DNA of 64,000 nt, from positions 15,731,501-15,795,500 of the forward strand of contig NC_071668.1 in the NCBI RefSeq assembly GCF_028554725.1, written 5' to 3'. A program made the translations under genes and the position numbers. The notes beneath the pieces are model-generated. The model had not been told where the DNA came from. It saw nothing but the letters and a program-made list of their open reading frames with translations, and searched no databases. The stretch is from Zeugodacus cucurbitae (Eukaryota; Arthropoda; Insecta; Diptera; Tephritidae). Shown here piece by piece: positions 46,001 to 56,200 of this stretch. Positions within the stretch are counted from its first letter, which is position 1; each line of letters opens with the position of its first letter.

Positions 46001-47281
46001 AGCGTTTAGGCCACCTAGCGTACGCGCCGGATGCTCCAGCGGGTGAAAACGGTAGGTACCCTGTTGTTTTTCAGGTATTTTTGGGCTCCTGACGACGCTA
46101 AGATGGCGTTTTCGGACGCAAATGGTAGCCAGTGGCATCTGCTAGCTCCAGTCTGGAGCGTTTAGGCCACCTAGCGGATGCGTCCCATCCTCCAGCGGGT
46201 GAAAACGGTATGTAGCCCGTTTTTTTTCAGGTATTTTTGGGCTCCTGGCAACGCTATGATGGCGCTTTCGGTCGCAAATGGTAGCCAGTGGTATCCACTA
46301 GGTCATCCGAAGCGTTTAGGCCACCTGGCGCACGCGCCGGATACTCCAGCGGGTGAAAACGGTATTCCCGTTGTTTTTCAGGTATTTTTGGGCTCCTGAC
46401 GACGCTAGGATTGCGCTTTCGGTCGCAAACGGTTACCAGCGACATCCGCTAGCTCGTCCGAAGCGCACGCGCCGGATACTCCAGCGGGTGAAAATGGTAT
46501 TCCCGTTGTTTTTCAGGTATTTTTGCGCTCCTGGCGTTGCTAGGATGGCGCTTTCGGTCGCAAACGGTAGCCAGCGACATCCGCTAGCTCGTCCGAAGCG
46601 TTTAGGCCACCTGGCGCACGCGCCGGATGCTCCAGCGGGTGAAAACGGTATTCCCGTCATTTTTCAGGTATTTTTGCGCTCCTGGTGGCGCTAGGATGGC
46701 GTTTTCAGTCGCAAATGGTAGCCAGTGGCATCCACTAGGTCGTACGAAGCGTTTAGGCCACCTAGCGTACGCGCCGGATGCTCCAGCGGGTGAAAACGGT
46801 AGGTACCCTGTTGTTTTTCAGGTATTTTTGGGCTCCTGACGACGCTAAGATGGCGTTTTCGGACGCAAATGGTAGCCAGTGGCATCTGCTAGCTCCAGTC
46901 TGGAGCGTTTAGGCCACCTAGCGGATGCGTCCCATCCTCCAGCGGGTGAAAACGGTATGTACCCCGTTTTTTTCAGGTATTTTTGGGCTCCTGGCAACGC
47001 TATGATGGCGCTTTCGGTCGCAAATGGTAGCCAGTGGTATCCACTAGGTCATCCGAAGCGTTTAGGCCACCTGGCGCACGCGCCGGATACTCCAGCGGGT
47101 GAAAACGGTAGGTACCCCGTTGTTTTTCAGGTATTTTTGGGCTCCTGACGACGCTAGGATTGCGCTTTCGGTCGCAAACGGTAGCCAGTGGCATCCACTA
47201 GCTCGTCTGGAGCGTTTAGGCCACTTAGCACACGCACCAGATTCTCCAGCGGGTAAAAGCGGTAGCACCGTTGTGTTTCAG
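43086..47281 (-). repeat. GC-rich tandem array, inverted arm
   Basis: From about 43086 the same units read on the other strand: GGCGCTCCTGGCGATGCTAG, GCGTTTAGGCCACCTAGCG, GATGCTCCAGCGGGTGAAAA. Nested block repeats include 302 bp (43465 against 43767), 466 bp (45083 against 45549) and 747 bp (45880 against 46627). The arm is about 4.2 kb, close to the length of the plus arm from 38890 to 43085, so the two can pair as a giant hairpin. Sequence divergence between units is higher near the right end. Confidence 0.95.
43465..44068 (-). repeat. 302-bp two-unit tandem duplication within the inverted arm
   Basis: The 302-bp block from 43465 recurs at 43767 with the same unusual unit variant, GCGCTATTGACGACGCTAGG, and a shortened GATGGCGATGGTCGCAAAT. 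Two basic units per block. Confidence 0.8.
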
Positions 47282-47345
47282 GTATTTTTGCGGCCTAAAC
47301 GCTTCGGATGAGCTAGTAGATGCCATTGTCTACCATTTGCGTCCG
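47282..47345 (+). repeat. Terminal array fragment, flipped back to plus
   Basis: GGCCTAAACGCTTCGGATGA and CTACCATTTGCGTCCGAAA again read in the plus direction. This marks a second orientation switch at the array's right border, followed by a decayed half unit (GGCTCAAATGCTCCGAATGA). Confidence 0.7.
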
Positions 47346-48250
47346 AAATAGGCTCAAATGCTCCGAATGACTTAGTAGATATCATTGGAGCGATTCTTCT
47401 TCTTTGAAATTAAAAGGCTATCTATGGATAAACCCACGAGAATGGCGTGTTGGACCAAAACGTAGAGGGAGGGATGTGTGCTTGTTTGTCTAGCTGGTTT
47501 ATCTCGAGCTGCCGGCTGCTTTTTCGCTGTCGCATCGCAGATACGACAACAAACATTCTTACCAAGCTGACAGGAAGAATAGCGCGACAACACAACACGC
47601 TATCCGCATAGAGAATCCAATAGAAAGTTGTTAGATGCGAGAGCAAAAGAAATATATTAGAATTATCATGTGTGTTGTTCACCAATGTGTACACAACACA
47701 CGCTTTGGCTCGTACACGCCCAGAAGAAAATCTGCAGCACGAGTGTGTGTATGGTGGTTCTTTATTCGCAACGTATGCGCTTATGGATGGCAATAAGTAT
47801 AAACGAATGAATGGCCAACGTAGACCACTCTACTATGGCACAATACTGCGGCCAGTGCTATGAATAAAAGTGAAAACGTATATACGTGTATGCATAGATA
47901 AATGTAAATAATTGTATTAAAATTATATTTAAATTAAACAAAATATTAAATTATTAAAAAAGAATGGGCTTGGTAATTTAAATTTATAGCAAAAAAAACT
48001 GCAACAAGTAAGTATCTTTATTTATTTAACGTCTACTTGTTAAAATCGTCGTCGACAGCAAACACACACAGCCACTCAATTAACAGCGGTGCAGCGCAAA
48101 TTGTCCGTGAATTGTTAAACTGAATTTAATCGTTTGGTACTAGGCCCCCAAAATCACTATGTAGGCAACTCGCTGCTTTTTCTGCCGCCAACATGCCGGC
48201 AGCGCAGCTTGCATATATATGCTTATGTGTGTACGCGTCGGTGCACACAG
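47346..48250. other. Non-coding region right of the array
   Basis: Unique-looking DNA with no ORF that I trust. 47440-47880 is less AT-rich and has open stretches on both strands, none resembling a family I know. 47880-48000 is AT-rich. Confidence 0.35.
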
Positions 48251-48561
48251 TAGGGTGGTCAAGCAAATTTTTTTTGTACCGGAATTTAAATTTTAAAAAA
48301 TTGAAAAAAAATGTCCACTTAAATTTTTTTTAAGAAAAAAATATAGAAAATATTGTCTAAAAATTACATAATATTAATTGTTTTTCGCTTGAAAATTCTC
48401 GTTTGTAACTGCGTATATAATTTGTTGTATGCAGTCGTTTATGTAAAATATAAAAAATAATATGAAATATATTTTTTTTAACAATAAAAAAGAAGAAAGT
48501 TTTAATTAATGAAAACACATTTTCTGTTTAGAACAAACTTTGCGTTTTCTCGCCCACCCTA
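48251..48561. mobile_element. Candidate 311-bp MITE with TAGGGTGG ends
   Basis: Left end TAGGGTGGTCAAGCAAA and right end, reverse-complemented, TAGGGTGGGCGAGAAAA: 14 of 17 match. The interior is AT-rich without ORFs. If the outer TA is counted as target duplication, the ends are GGGTGG/CCACCC. No longer target duplication is visible. Confidence 0.5.
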
Positions 48562-48753
48562 TTACAGCTAATGTTTGTATGACGAGAGCATTGGGCTGCT
48601 TTTCATATTTACATTGGCTGCAAAACTGTGTGGTGAGCAACTTGACTATGCACTGCTTATATGTGTGTAAATAGGATGGTGAATTTCAGCATGGGAATTG
48701 GCAAATGTCAAACGTGTGTTACAAGTAAACAAAGAACGAGTATAGAGATGTAA

Positions 48754-48824
48754 GCATCGGTGGTTCAGTGGTAGAATGCTCGCCTGCCACGCGGGCGGCC
48801 CGGGTTCGATTCCCGGCCGATGCA
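48754..48824 (+). tRNA. tRNA-Gly (anticodon GCC)
   Basis: 71 nt. The acceptor stem GCATCGG pairs with CCGATGC, followed by discriminator A. The A box reads TGGTTCAGTGG. The anticodon stem CTCGC/GCGGG encloses CTGCCAC with GCC. The T arm CCGGG-TTCGATT-CCCGG contains the B box GGGTTCGATTCC. No intron, CCA not encoded. It translates GGC and GGU glycine codons. The arms look intact, so it is probably functional. Confidence 0.97.
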
Positions 48825-48830
48825 ATTTAA

Positions 48831-48850
48831 TTTTTAATTTTTTTTTTCTT
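48831..48850 (+). terminator. RNA polymerase III terminator of the tRNA
   Basis: T5 at 48831-48835 and a longer T run at about 48838-48847, 7-14 nt past the tRNA 3' end, as expected for Pol III release. Confidence 0.8.
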
Positions 48851-51445
48851 TTTATATATTTGTTAAAATACAAGTTTTTTTTTTACATCGCATTGCTGGC
48901 GTGCAAAACCACTGAATCTTTCGCATGCAATAAAATTTGTTATCTTATGTTTCATGAGACATGCATACGTACATTGCAATCACATTTATAGTTATACACA
49001 GCAATAAAATTTACACGCAACAACAACGCGTCACAAAGCCAACACCATCAACGTACATATACCGGTCCAATAACACTTACCTTTAATGCGTGTTGTGTCT
49101 GTCTGCGTTCACATTCCTTTGCGTGCCATGACATTCATTCATTCATTCATGCGCCAGCATGTAGAGACTTGAAATTCCACACACTTCTTATACACATATT
49201 CGTACAACTGTTCGTAGTGGCTCACTGCGACATGCGCTGGGATACTCGTTGCTGTTGACCATGTTGCCCTGGTATAAATGGCATATCATGCAACAATTCT
49301 TTGAAATTTTCAGATTCCCCAAATTCCATCATGCGATTTTTTCTCTCTTCAGCGTCATCGCAATATTGTTGTGAGTGAAATATTTTCTCATGCGATCTGT
49401 TTGGTACAATGGTGGAAAAGTTTTATGTCAATTTTGTTGTAAGCAATTTTGGCTGTCTGTAACTAATTTTTGTAATGCATGTAAATATAATTATTTAAAT
49501 TGCAATATTGTTGTTAATATTAATTTACGTATGTATAAATAAAAATAAATAATTAAGAAAAATTACTTCAGTGATATTTAGTAATTCGAGTAGTATTATA
49601 GTTAGTTTTTGCTTTAAATATTTTTTCAAAATAAATTTTCATAAAATTATTTAACAAATAAGCTTTAAATTCTTAAAAATCCACTTTTCGGAGCTCTAGA
49701 AGGGCTTATATTATGATAAAGAAGCATTAATTTAATCCAACATAAGAGCGCTTGTACCGATTTTTTTGCAATTCATATTAGACATTCAAGATGAACTTTT
49801 CATTGTCCTAGATAATTTTACTAAGAATACAATTATTTACAAACCCAAAGATGGATTTTTGCTAACTTGGACGCACCTTTCAACAGCACGACCTTTGAAG
49901 ACGAAGAAAGTGTTCTTTCATTAGGGCAATTGTATCATACTATTTACGATTAAGATTTAAGAATGAAAAAATTACAGAATATATTGAATTGGGGGCTTCG
50001 AATTCTTTCCGCATACAACGTATTTAACGTCAATGAAGAGGTCCGTTTCTACGACAGTCGCTTCTACGTCAATATTGTTTGAGGCATGTTTTATGCCGCT
50101 AGCACAATAACAGCAACATTGAAGGGAAATTGCCGAGACAGAGACCACTTCAATTTGTACAGTATTTTTTTGGGATTTTTTCATTCTTTCGGAATTTTTA
50201 TCAAATTGTGCCGTTATAAAATATTGACAAATTGGAAGATCGCGAAATCAAAACCACAGGGTGGTTCATTGGGGATATAATAGTGTCACAATTCTCCTCC
50301 CAAAGGTCTAGGTGCGTCGAAAGACAGTTAGTGGCCTAACCAAAGATCGTGTTTCTCTTCAAAAATATTCAAATTTGTTAGCCTGTTGACTATGCGTTTT
50401 TGATGCACTGCTACATGTCACCACAAGAGGTCAAAAAAGAAACCATATTAATCAACTTGCACGGATTTCGGACTACTACTACCTTTAAACGGGCAAGTCT
50501 TGATGGCATGACAAAAACAAAAACAAACAATTCCTTTATATTGAGATTAAGTAGATTACAAGAAGTCAAGGCGAAGGAGGCGTAACAAAAACACTGCTCC
50601 ACGCAAAAATTGAATTGCGTACTTACATATGTATTTAAAACGACGAAGCACTAATGTTCACAAACATATTTACATACATACATATTTTTATATAGAGGGC
50701 AGCATTTAAGACTTCTCCTGCAGCAACTGCACCATCAGCCCCCAAAAGTGCTACTCATACTGGGTGATGATGACTTTGAGAATGCCTTGAAGATTGGGCA
50801 GCGCGTACTTATTACTAACCAACTAACTACTTTACTTGATTTGTGGTGAGTGGGTCACAAAATTTAGACGCACTATTGTCCTCTGCAAATCCTAAGAGTA
50901 ACAGGTTAACAGAAGTATTGTGTAAGAATTCCAGAGAAAGTGCATGCATGCAGGCAAATACATACATACGGACAACATACATATGGGCCATGTGTAAAAA
51001 TATTCCGTAATCAATTTCATAAAAAAATAATATAAAAATAAGAAGTGTACGAAATGATGCTGACAGTGGCGAAGACACAAGCGACAAGAGTGAAACAAAA
51101 GGCTTGCATGTTTAAGTCAACAGCTTTGCCTCTGCGGTTGATCCTCCAATGAGACTATCATAAATATATGTATGTATGCATATGCATATGTATATATAGT
51201 TAGTCCACATGAGCGCCAAGCAACTGCAAACCGAACCCTTTCAATGCATTTTATAAATATATTTGCAAGTCGTTGTTGCTGTTGCTTCCTTTGTATTGCA
51301 GCTGTTGATCATCTTACTTTTCCGCTGTATGACCATATATGAGATTTTAAGTGACTTAAGCAAAAAAAAAATAAAATAAAAAAATATAAGCTCTTCACTG
51401 GCTGCAGTCACTTGCAGGAACATCGAAGAACTTGTTCCTCGTACG

Positions 51446-51476
<31 letters not shown>

Positions 51477-51618
51477 TCATATAAAAATATATACATACAT
51501 ATGTACATACCTATGTTTTACTGCGAAACTCATTGAGGAAGAAAAGATCTAAAATGTATTTGTAAATATTTGATAGGGTGATCCTACAGTTCAAATGAAA
51601 AGCGATTTATTAACTTGA
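48851..51618. other. Long non-coding stretch with microsatellites
   Basis: No gene recognised on either strand. It holds CATT repeats at about 49135-49151 and a (TA)n tract at 51446-51473. Open stretches near 50086-50280 and 50400-50585 have no family resemblance. CATACATACATAC-type runs occur around 50670-50690 and 51480-51510. Confidence 0.4.
51446..51473. repeat. (TA)n microsatellite
   Basis: About 14 TA dinucleotides in a row after CTCGTACG. Confidence 0.9.
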
Positions 51619-52295
51619 TTAAGGGGTTGGGGGTAGTCAGAATTTTCAAAAAATCATTATTTTTTGCATGGTGGTTCTCTGAGAATTTGAAGTTGATCCG
51701 ATAATTATTTTTCGCGATATACGACAAATAACAAAGTTCGCTCGGGCACTCCAAAACGCTCGGTTGAAACTTTAAATGCGTTTTTTTTTTCAAAACTATG
51801 TTTTTTGAACTGGTGATAACTGTAAGTCGAAAACCGCTCCGTAGATTTTTATAAAATTTATACAGCTTTTAGAATAGATAATAATCCTGGACCTGACCGA
51901 AGCTTTTTCTTTTTTTTTTTAATTTCGATTTTTTAAGACCAAATAATTGTAGATTTTTTCCCGAAAATCTGGAAGAAATTACTTTTTTCCTTCCTTTCCA
52001 TTTTCTAATTTTTGAAAAAAAAAACAATTTATAAAACTATTTTTTTTTATCCGATTGATTTTAGATGAATCTACAAGGACTTCTAATTGTCCCCGCAAGG
52101 ACTTTTTTTTGGAACTGGGTCAACACAAAAAGCTCTAACTTTGGAAATTACATTTTTTTTAATTTTCGTGACTTCAAGTCAAAACATGCCATATTATTAC
52201 TTTTGTAAAATAACACCATTTAATAGAATTAATAGAAAATTACTGAAATAAATATTTAATTTTTTTCGAGTCTCTGACTACTCCTAACCCCTTAA
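51619..52295. mobile_element. TTAA-flanked MITE, piggyBac-like (677 bp)
   Basis: TTAA at 51619-51622 and 52292-52295. Terminal inverted repeats: GGGGTTGGGGGTAGTCAGA on the left and, reverse-complemented, GGGGTTAGGAGTAGTCAGA on the right, 17 of 19 identical. GAAACTTTAAATGCGTTTTT at 51767 is shared with the MITE at 6730-7501, and both have the same layout of a T-rich stretch followed by a phrase about internal symmetry near the start. No transposase. Confidence 0.85.
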
Positions 52296-52715
52296 TGGAG
52301 TAACAGGGAAATACGTTTTGTTCTCAATTCTCTTAATGTACGAGCTTTGTTATTTTCTTGAATGAATGTCACTTATTCTGAAGTCGTTTACCGCACAACA
52401 ACAAATTTTTGATGTTCATCTTGACGTTATCTACCTAATGGAGAGTTCTACAAAGTTTAGACTACTATTTTTAAAATTTTCACTTATTCCAAACCAAAAT
52501 GTATATAAAATGTTATTTGAGAAGGTTGAACGCATATTAACTTCGATCGAACTAAAAAAAGCCGCCTTCGATTCGCCAAAAACGCTACTCTCGCTATGTT
52601 TTCATGGTACAAAATTTACATGTAATAACAAAAAAGAAACCAAAGGTCATCAATCAACACATCGGTTCTACTCGCAATTCTCAAAAGTTTGTCGAATCGA
52701 ATGTGGCTAAAAATA
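52296..52715. other. Non-coding stretch between two MITEs
   Basis: Holds a 114-codon plus-strand open frame (52366-52710) starting MSLILKSFTAQQQIFDVHLD. It resembles no family I know and runs into the next MITE. I do not call it a gene. Confidence 0.3.
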
Positions 52716-52795
52716 TACAGCTGAACTTCCCTAACTCGAATCACCATAATCTACAAAAAAAAAAAAAAACTTCGAGTTATGAAAGTTCAACTGTA
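52716..52795. mobile_element. Tigger/pogo-like MITE, copy 2 (short)
   Basis: TA-flanked, CAGCTGAACTTCCCTAACTC to GAAAGTTCAACTG, with a poly-A run in the centre. It keeps the ends of the 15784-15912 and 62238-62425 copies but is internally deleted. Confidence 0.7.
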
Positions 52796-53244
52796 TTAAC
52801 AAAATTGTTCAAAATGCTTTTGCAATGAGTTTATTTTAAATTTATATTTATTTGTGTTTGTATATGTATATTACTTGTCTTTCGGTTATCGATTAAAATA
52901 CAATATTAAACGTATACTATATGATCTGCTTATACTTAATAGCCTAAAGAGTTTGAATGTATAACTTTCGCTTATTAAAGTTAAATAATTGGAATGTTTA
53001 CACAAAAACTCGTCAAATCATTATCAATTATCAATTATTTTGTAACATTTGTATGGAGAGGCATCATTTAAGTGTACAACTGTGCAATACAGAAATTAAT
53101 TTAGTATTCTTTGGGAGAAAAAAATCACGCTTAAATAATATACGAACAAATACTAATGAGTACTACCATTGCCATAAAGTGCGAATAATTTTGATTTTTT
53201 TTTGTTTGTTTGGTTAATTTGTACGCTTTGAAAACATTTACGAA
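52796..53244. other. 3' flank of the WDR81 gene
   Basis: AT-rich, presumably including the 3' UTR of the minus-strand WDR81 gene. Nothing else seen. Confidence 0.35.
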
Positions 53245-56200
53245 CTAACATAAAAGCACAATATTGCCACTTTCATTGCCGGCTAAAAAGGTGCGATTCA
53301 ATGGCAAAACCGCCAACGAAGTGAGCACACCACGAAATGTTTCTGTGCGCAATTTCGTCACTGTGTGTGCGGCATGCGAACTGCCAATGTCCGCATAAAT
53401 ACCGACACGATTGCCTGTGGTTGCGTAAATCAACTCAGAATCGATGGTTTGTAGGAAGTGTGCTGGCTCGGCGGGTGGTCTACAAGTATAAAAAAATCGT
53501 TTAATTATATATATTCCATTGTAATTGTAATAAACTTACTTGAGCTGATAGTGCAATATGCCATCTGTTGCATGCCAAACTGCCAAACTGTGATCCAATG
53601 CGGAGCTAATCAATTGCTGATCATTAGGCGCCGCTAACTGCAACAAATCGCATTCCATGGGGCGCCAAGCATTCAAAATGCAACCCGTACGCGTATCCAA
53701 CATAACAATACTGCCCGAGGAGAGTCCGACGGCAAGCCAATTGCCCGATGGTGCAACCGTTAGACAACGCACTGTAGCATTGCCTTGTGTGGCCGCGTTG
53801 CTCACACGCCACTCGTTCACATATTGCATGAAACGTGTATCGATTATTTTCACCGACGATTCAGCGGTACCGGCCATAATCAGTGGACTCGGTGAGGGCA
53901 GTGCTTTAACAACTGTTATGGGATTGTGTTTGGGCGCATCGAGCACACCCAATGGACGTCCGATGAATGGATCCCAGATGTGCACACCGGAATCACAGGA
54001 GACCACATGGCGTGAGGCTTCTAGGAAAGCGAGTGAGTGTATGGATTTCTTGTGTGCTGTGTAGGTGAATTGACAGGAGGTCGTTTTGCGTCCGTCGCCT
54101 TCGCTACGTAAGGACCATAATTTAACGGTTTTATCCTGAAAAAGTTTGCATATATTTTCCACGTTTCACACTCTCCTCTTTTCTTTTACACACCAACGTT
54201 TTTTGTTGTTTATATTTACAGTGATGTTTTGTGTATTTGATGTATTTTTTTTTGTTAATGAATGTTTAATGTTTTTCAATGCACTTTAAGTTTTTAACGA
54301 AATTATAAAATAATAAAAATAAACTTTTCGTATGAGAAAATAAAAATTCTCTTACTCAGTCAGGTACTAAATATTTAGTAAAAGCGAGAAGAGTAATGTA
54401 AACGCATTGTTTATTGTGTACTTTAATTTGACGAACCATGGGTTTTCGAAAATCCCATAAAAATATTTTAAAAAAATTTTCAAATAATAAAAATTTTTAG
54501 TTTACGGTTTTACATATTTCGCTCAAATATGTAAAATGGGTCAAACGGGCAAGTTCATTCGATTTCCACCGACCGAAGTTGATCCGAATTTATATACAGT
54601 CGAGGATTGTCAACTCGACAACATTTCCCTAAAACTGTGAACGGTTCGATTTTTTTGTACTTTGAGTTACGACAGAACAATCAAAAAAGATTACGTACTT
54701 TATATAGGGATTAATTTTTTTCTAAAAAGGTCACTTTTCAGTAGGGACCGTTATTTCTGCATATATATCGCATATATGACATATATGACATAAAAGCATA
54801 TAGAGGAGATTTGGAAGTTGTAGAACCCTCCAATTACAGATAATATCAAGACGAACATCATAAATTAAATATTGATTTGAATTAGACAAATCAATATAAT
54901 TTTTTTTTTACAAATTGAGGCGGATTTGCTTGTCCAATTTTTTTTTTTTCAGAAATACGAAATTTTTGATGAAATGATAGGCGCATGATAATGATAATGA
55001 AATAAAAAGTGGTTTAAAATAAAATACAAATTAGGCTCACTTACCTTGGAAGCCGAAATGAAACTGTTCTCATTGTCTAATGCCAAAATCGAACGCACTG
55101 AATTGGTGTGTCCCACGAAGGATTGTAATTTGATTTGTTTTAAATTCAACATGGTATCCTTATCCGAACGACTGATTTCATGCCGCCAATAAGCCAACCA
55201 ATTGCCCTTCAAATGTCGCACTGTCGGTACGTGCTCAAATTTGTATGCGACCATATCTAAAACCTCCATGGGACCAACTTCTTGTTGCGATTGATTGCAC
55301 GTACCACCACCACCACTGACCACCTCTAGACGATTGCCAATTACGTTTGTGCCAAAACTATTGGCCACCGACAACTCTGGTGCCGTTAAATTATCATTAC
55401 ACTTTGATGGACTGTCCACCGTATCATTGTGCGACTTATTATTGGCGGTTTGCAGCGATTTATAGTCGGGTTGCTCAAATTCATGGCAAAGTGTCAAGAT
55501 AAATTCCAAATTACAAATGGTACGTTGCATTATGGCCTCGCCCAAAAAGCGTAAGAACGACAAATACGAGATGTGCGCAAGCGCAGGACTGAACACGTCT
55601 CGTATCTCTTCGCGTTCACGTCTGGAATTCGCGCCGTCATCATTTCCAAAGCAACTTACAGGTGGTGATATCGAGAGTTGACCCAAAGTTTGATTTTCAA
55701 ATTGTTCGCGTATACCGAAAGCCTTGTCGAAGATAAGGAAAAACGGTCTGAGCGTCGGTAGGCATAAATGCTCTTTAGACATATCTGGACCGATACGCAC
55801 ACAGAGCGTATAGACTGCATCCAACCATTTGCGAGCCAAAACCGAACGACCCAAATAGCCGCTGGGCATGAGCAGACGTGTCGAGCCCAATATACGTACT
55901 ATTGGCAATAGCATATTTTTGAGTATTGTTTCCTAAAGAATAAATAAAATGAGTGAGAAAAATGTAAGTACATTTATATCACAAGTACCTTCAAGTGTTC
56001 CATTATAGTGGCATCTATCATACAAGGCACCAGGTATTTCAGTAATTGTAGTGTGCTTATAATAGCGCCTTCGAGACTGGGGGTTATACGTTTCGAGCCC
56101 AAAGCGATCAGTTCGCTTATATGTGGAAAGTATTGTATGAGTATCACTTCTTCGCCGAATAATGCTGTGAAATTATAGTAAATATATATATAACTAGTAA

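Noticed and set aside
34221..47281. Many 60-120-codon ORFs in both directions of the tandem array, read as genes
   Set aside because: They recur with the repeat period, overlap on both strands, and start and stop at unit variants. They are by-products of a GC-rich repeat.
47422..47793. 123-codon minus ORF right of the array, and a 63-codon plus ORF opposite
   Set aside because: No family resemblance, no splice support, and open on both strands.
48646..48873. Minus-strand ORF with HRPGIEPGPPAWQ
   Set aside because: It is the reverse reading of the tRNA-Gly gene, a well-known spurious peptide.
54949..55044. Extension of the WDR81 exon past 55045
   Set aside because: A good donor (GTAAG) and the read-through into the DKTVKLWS exon show this is intron.
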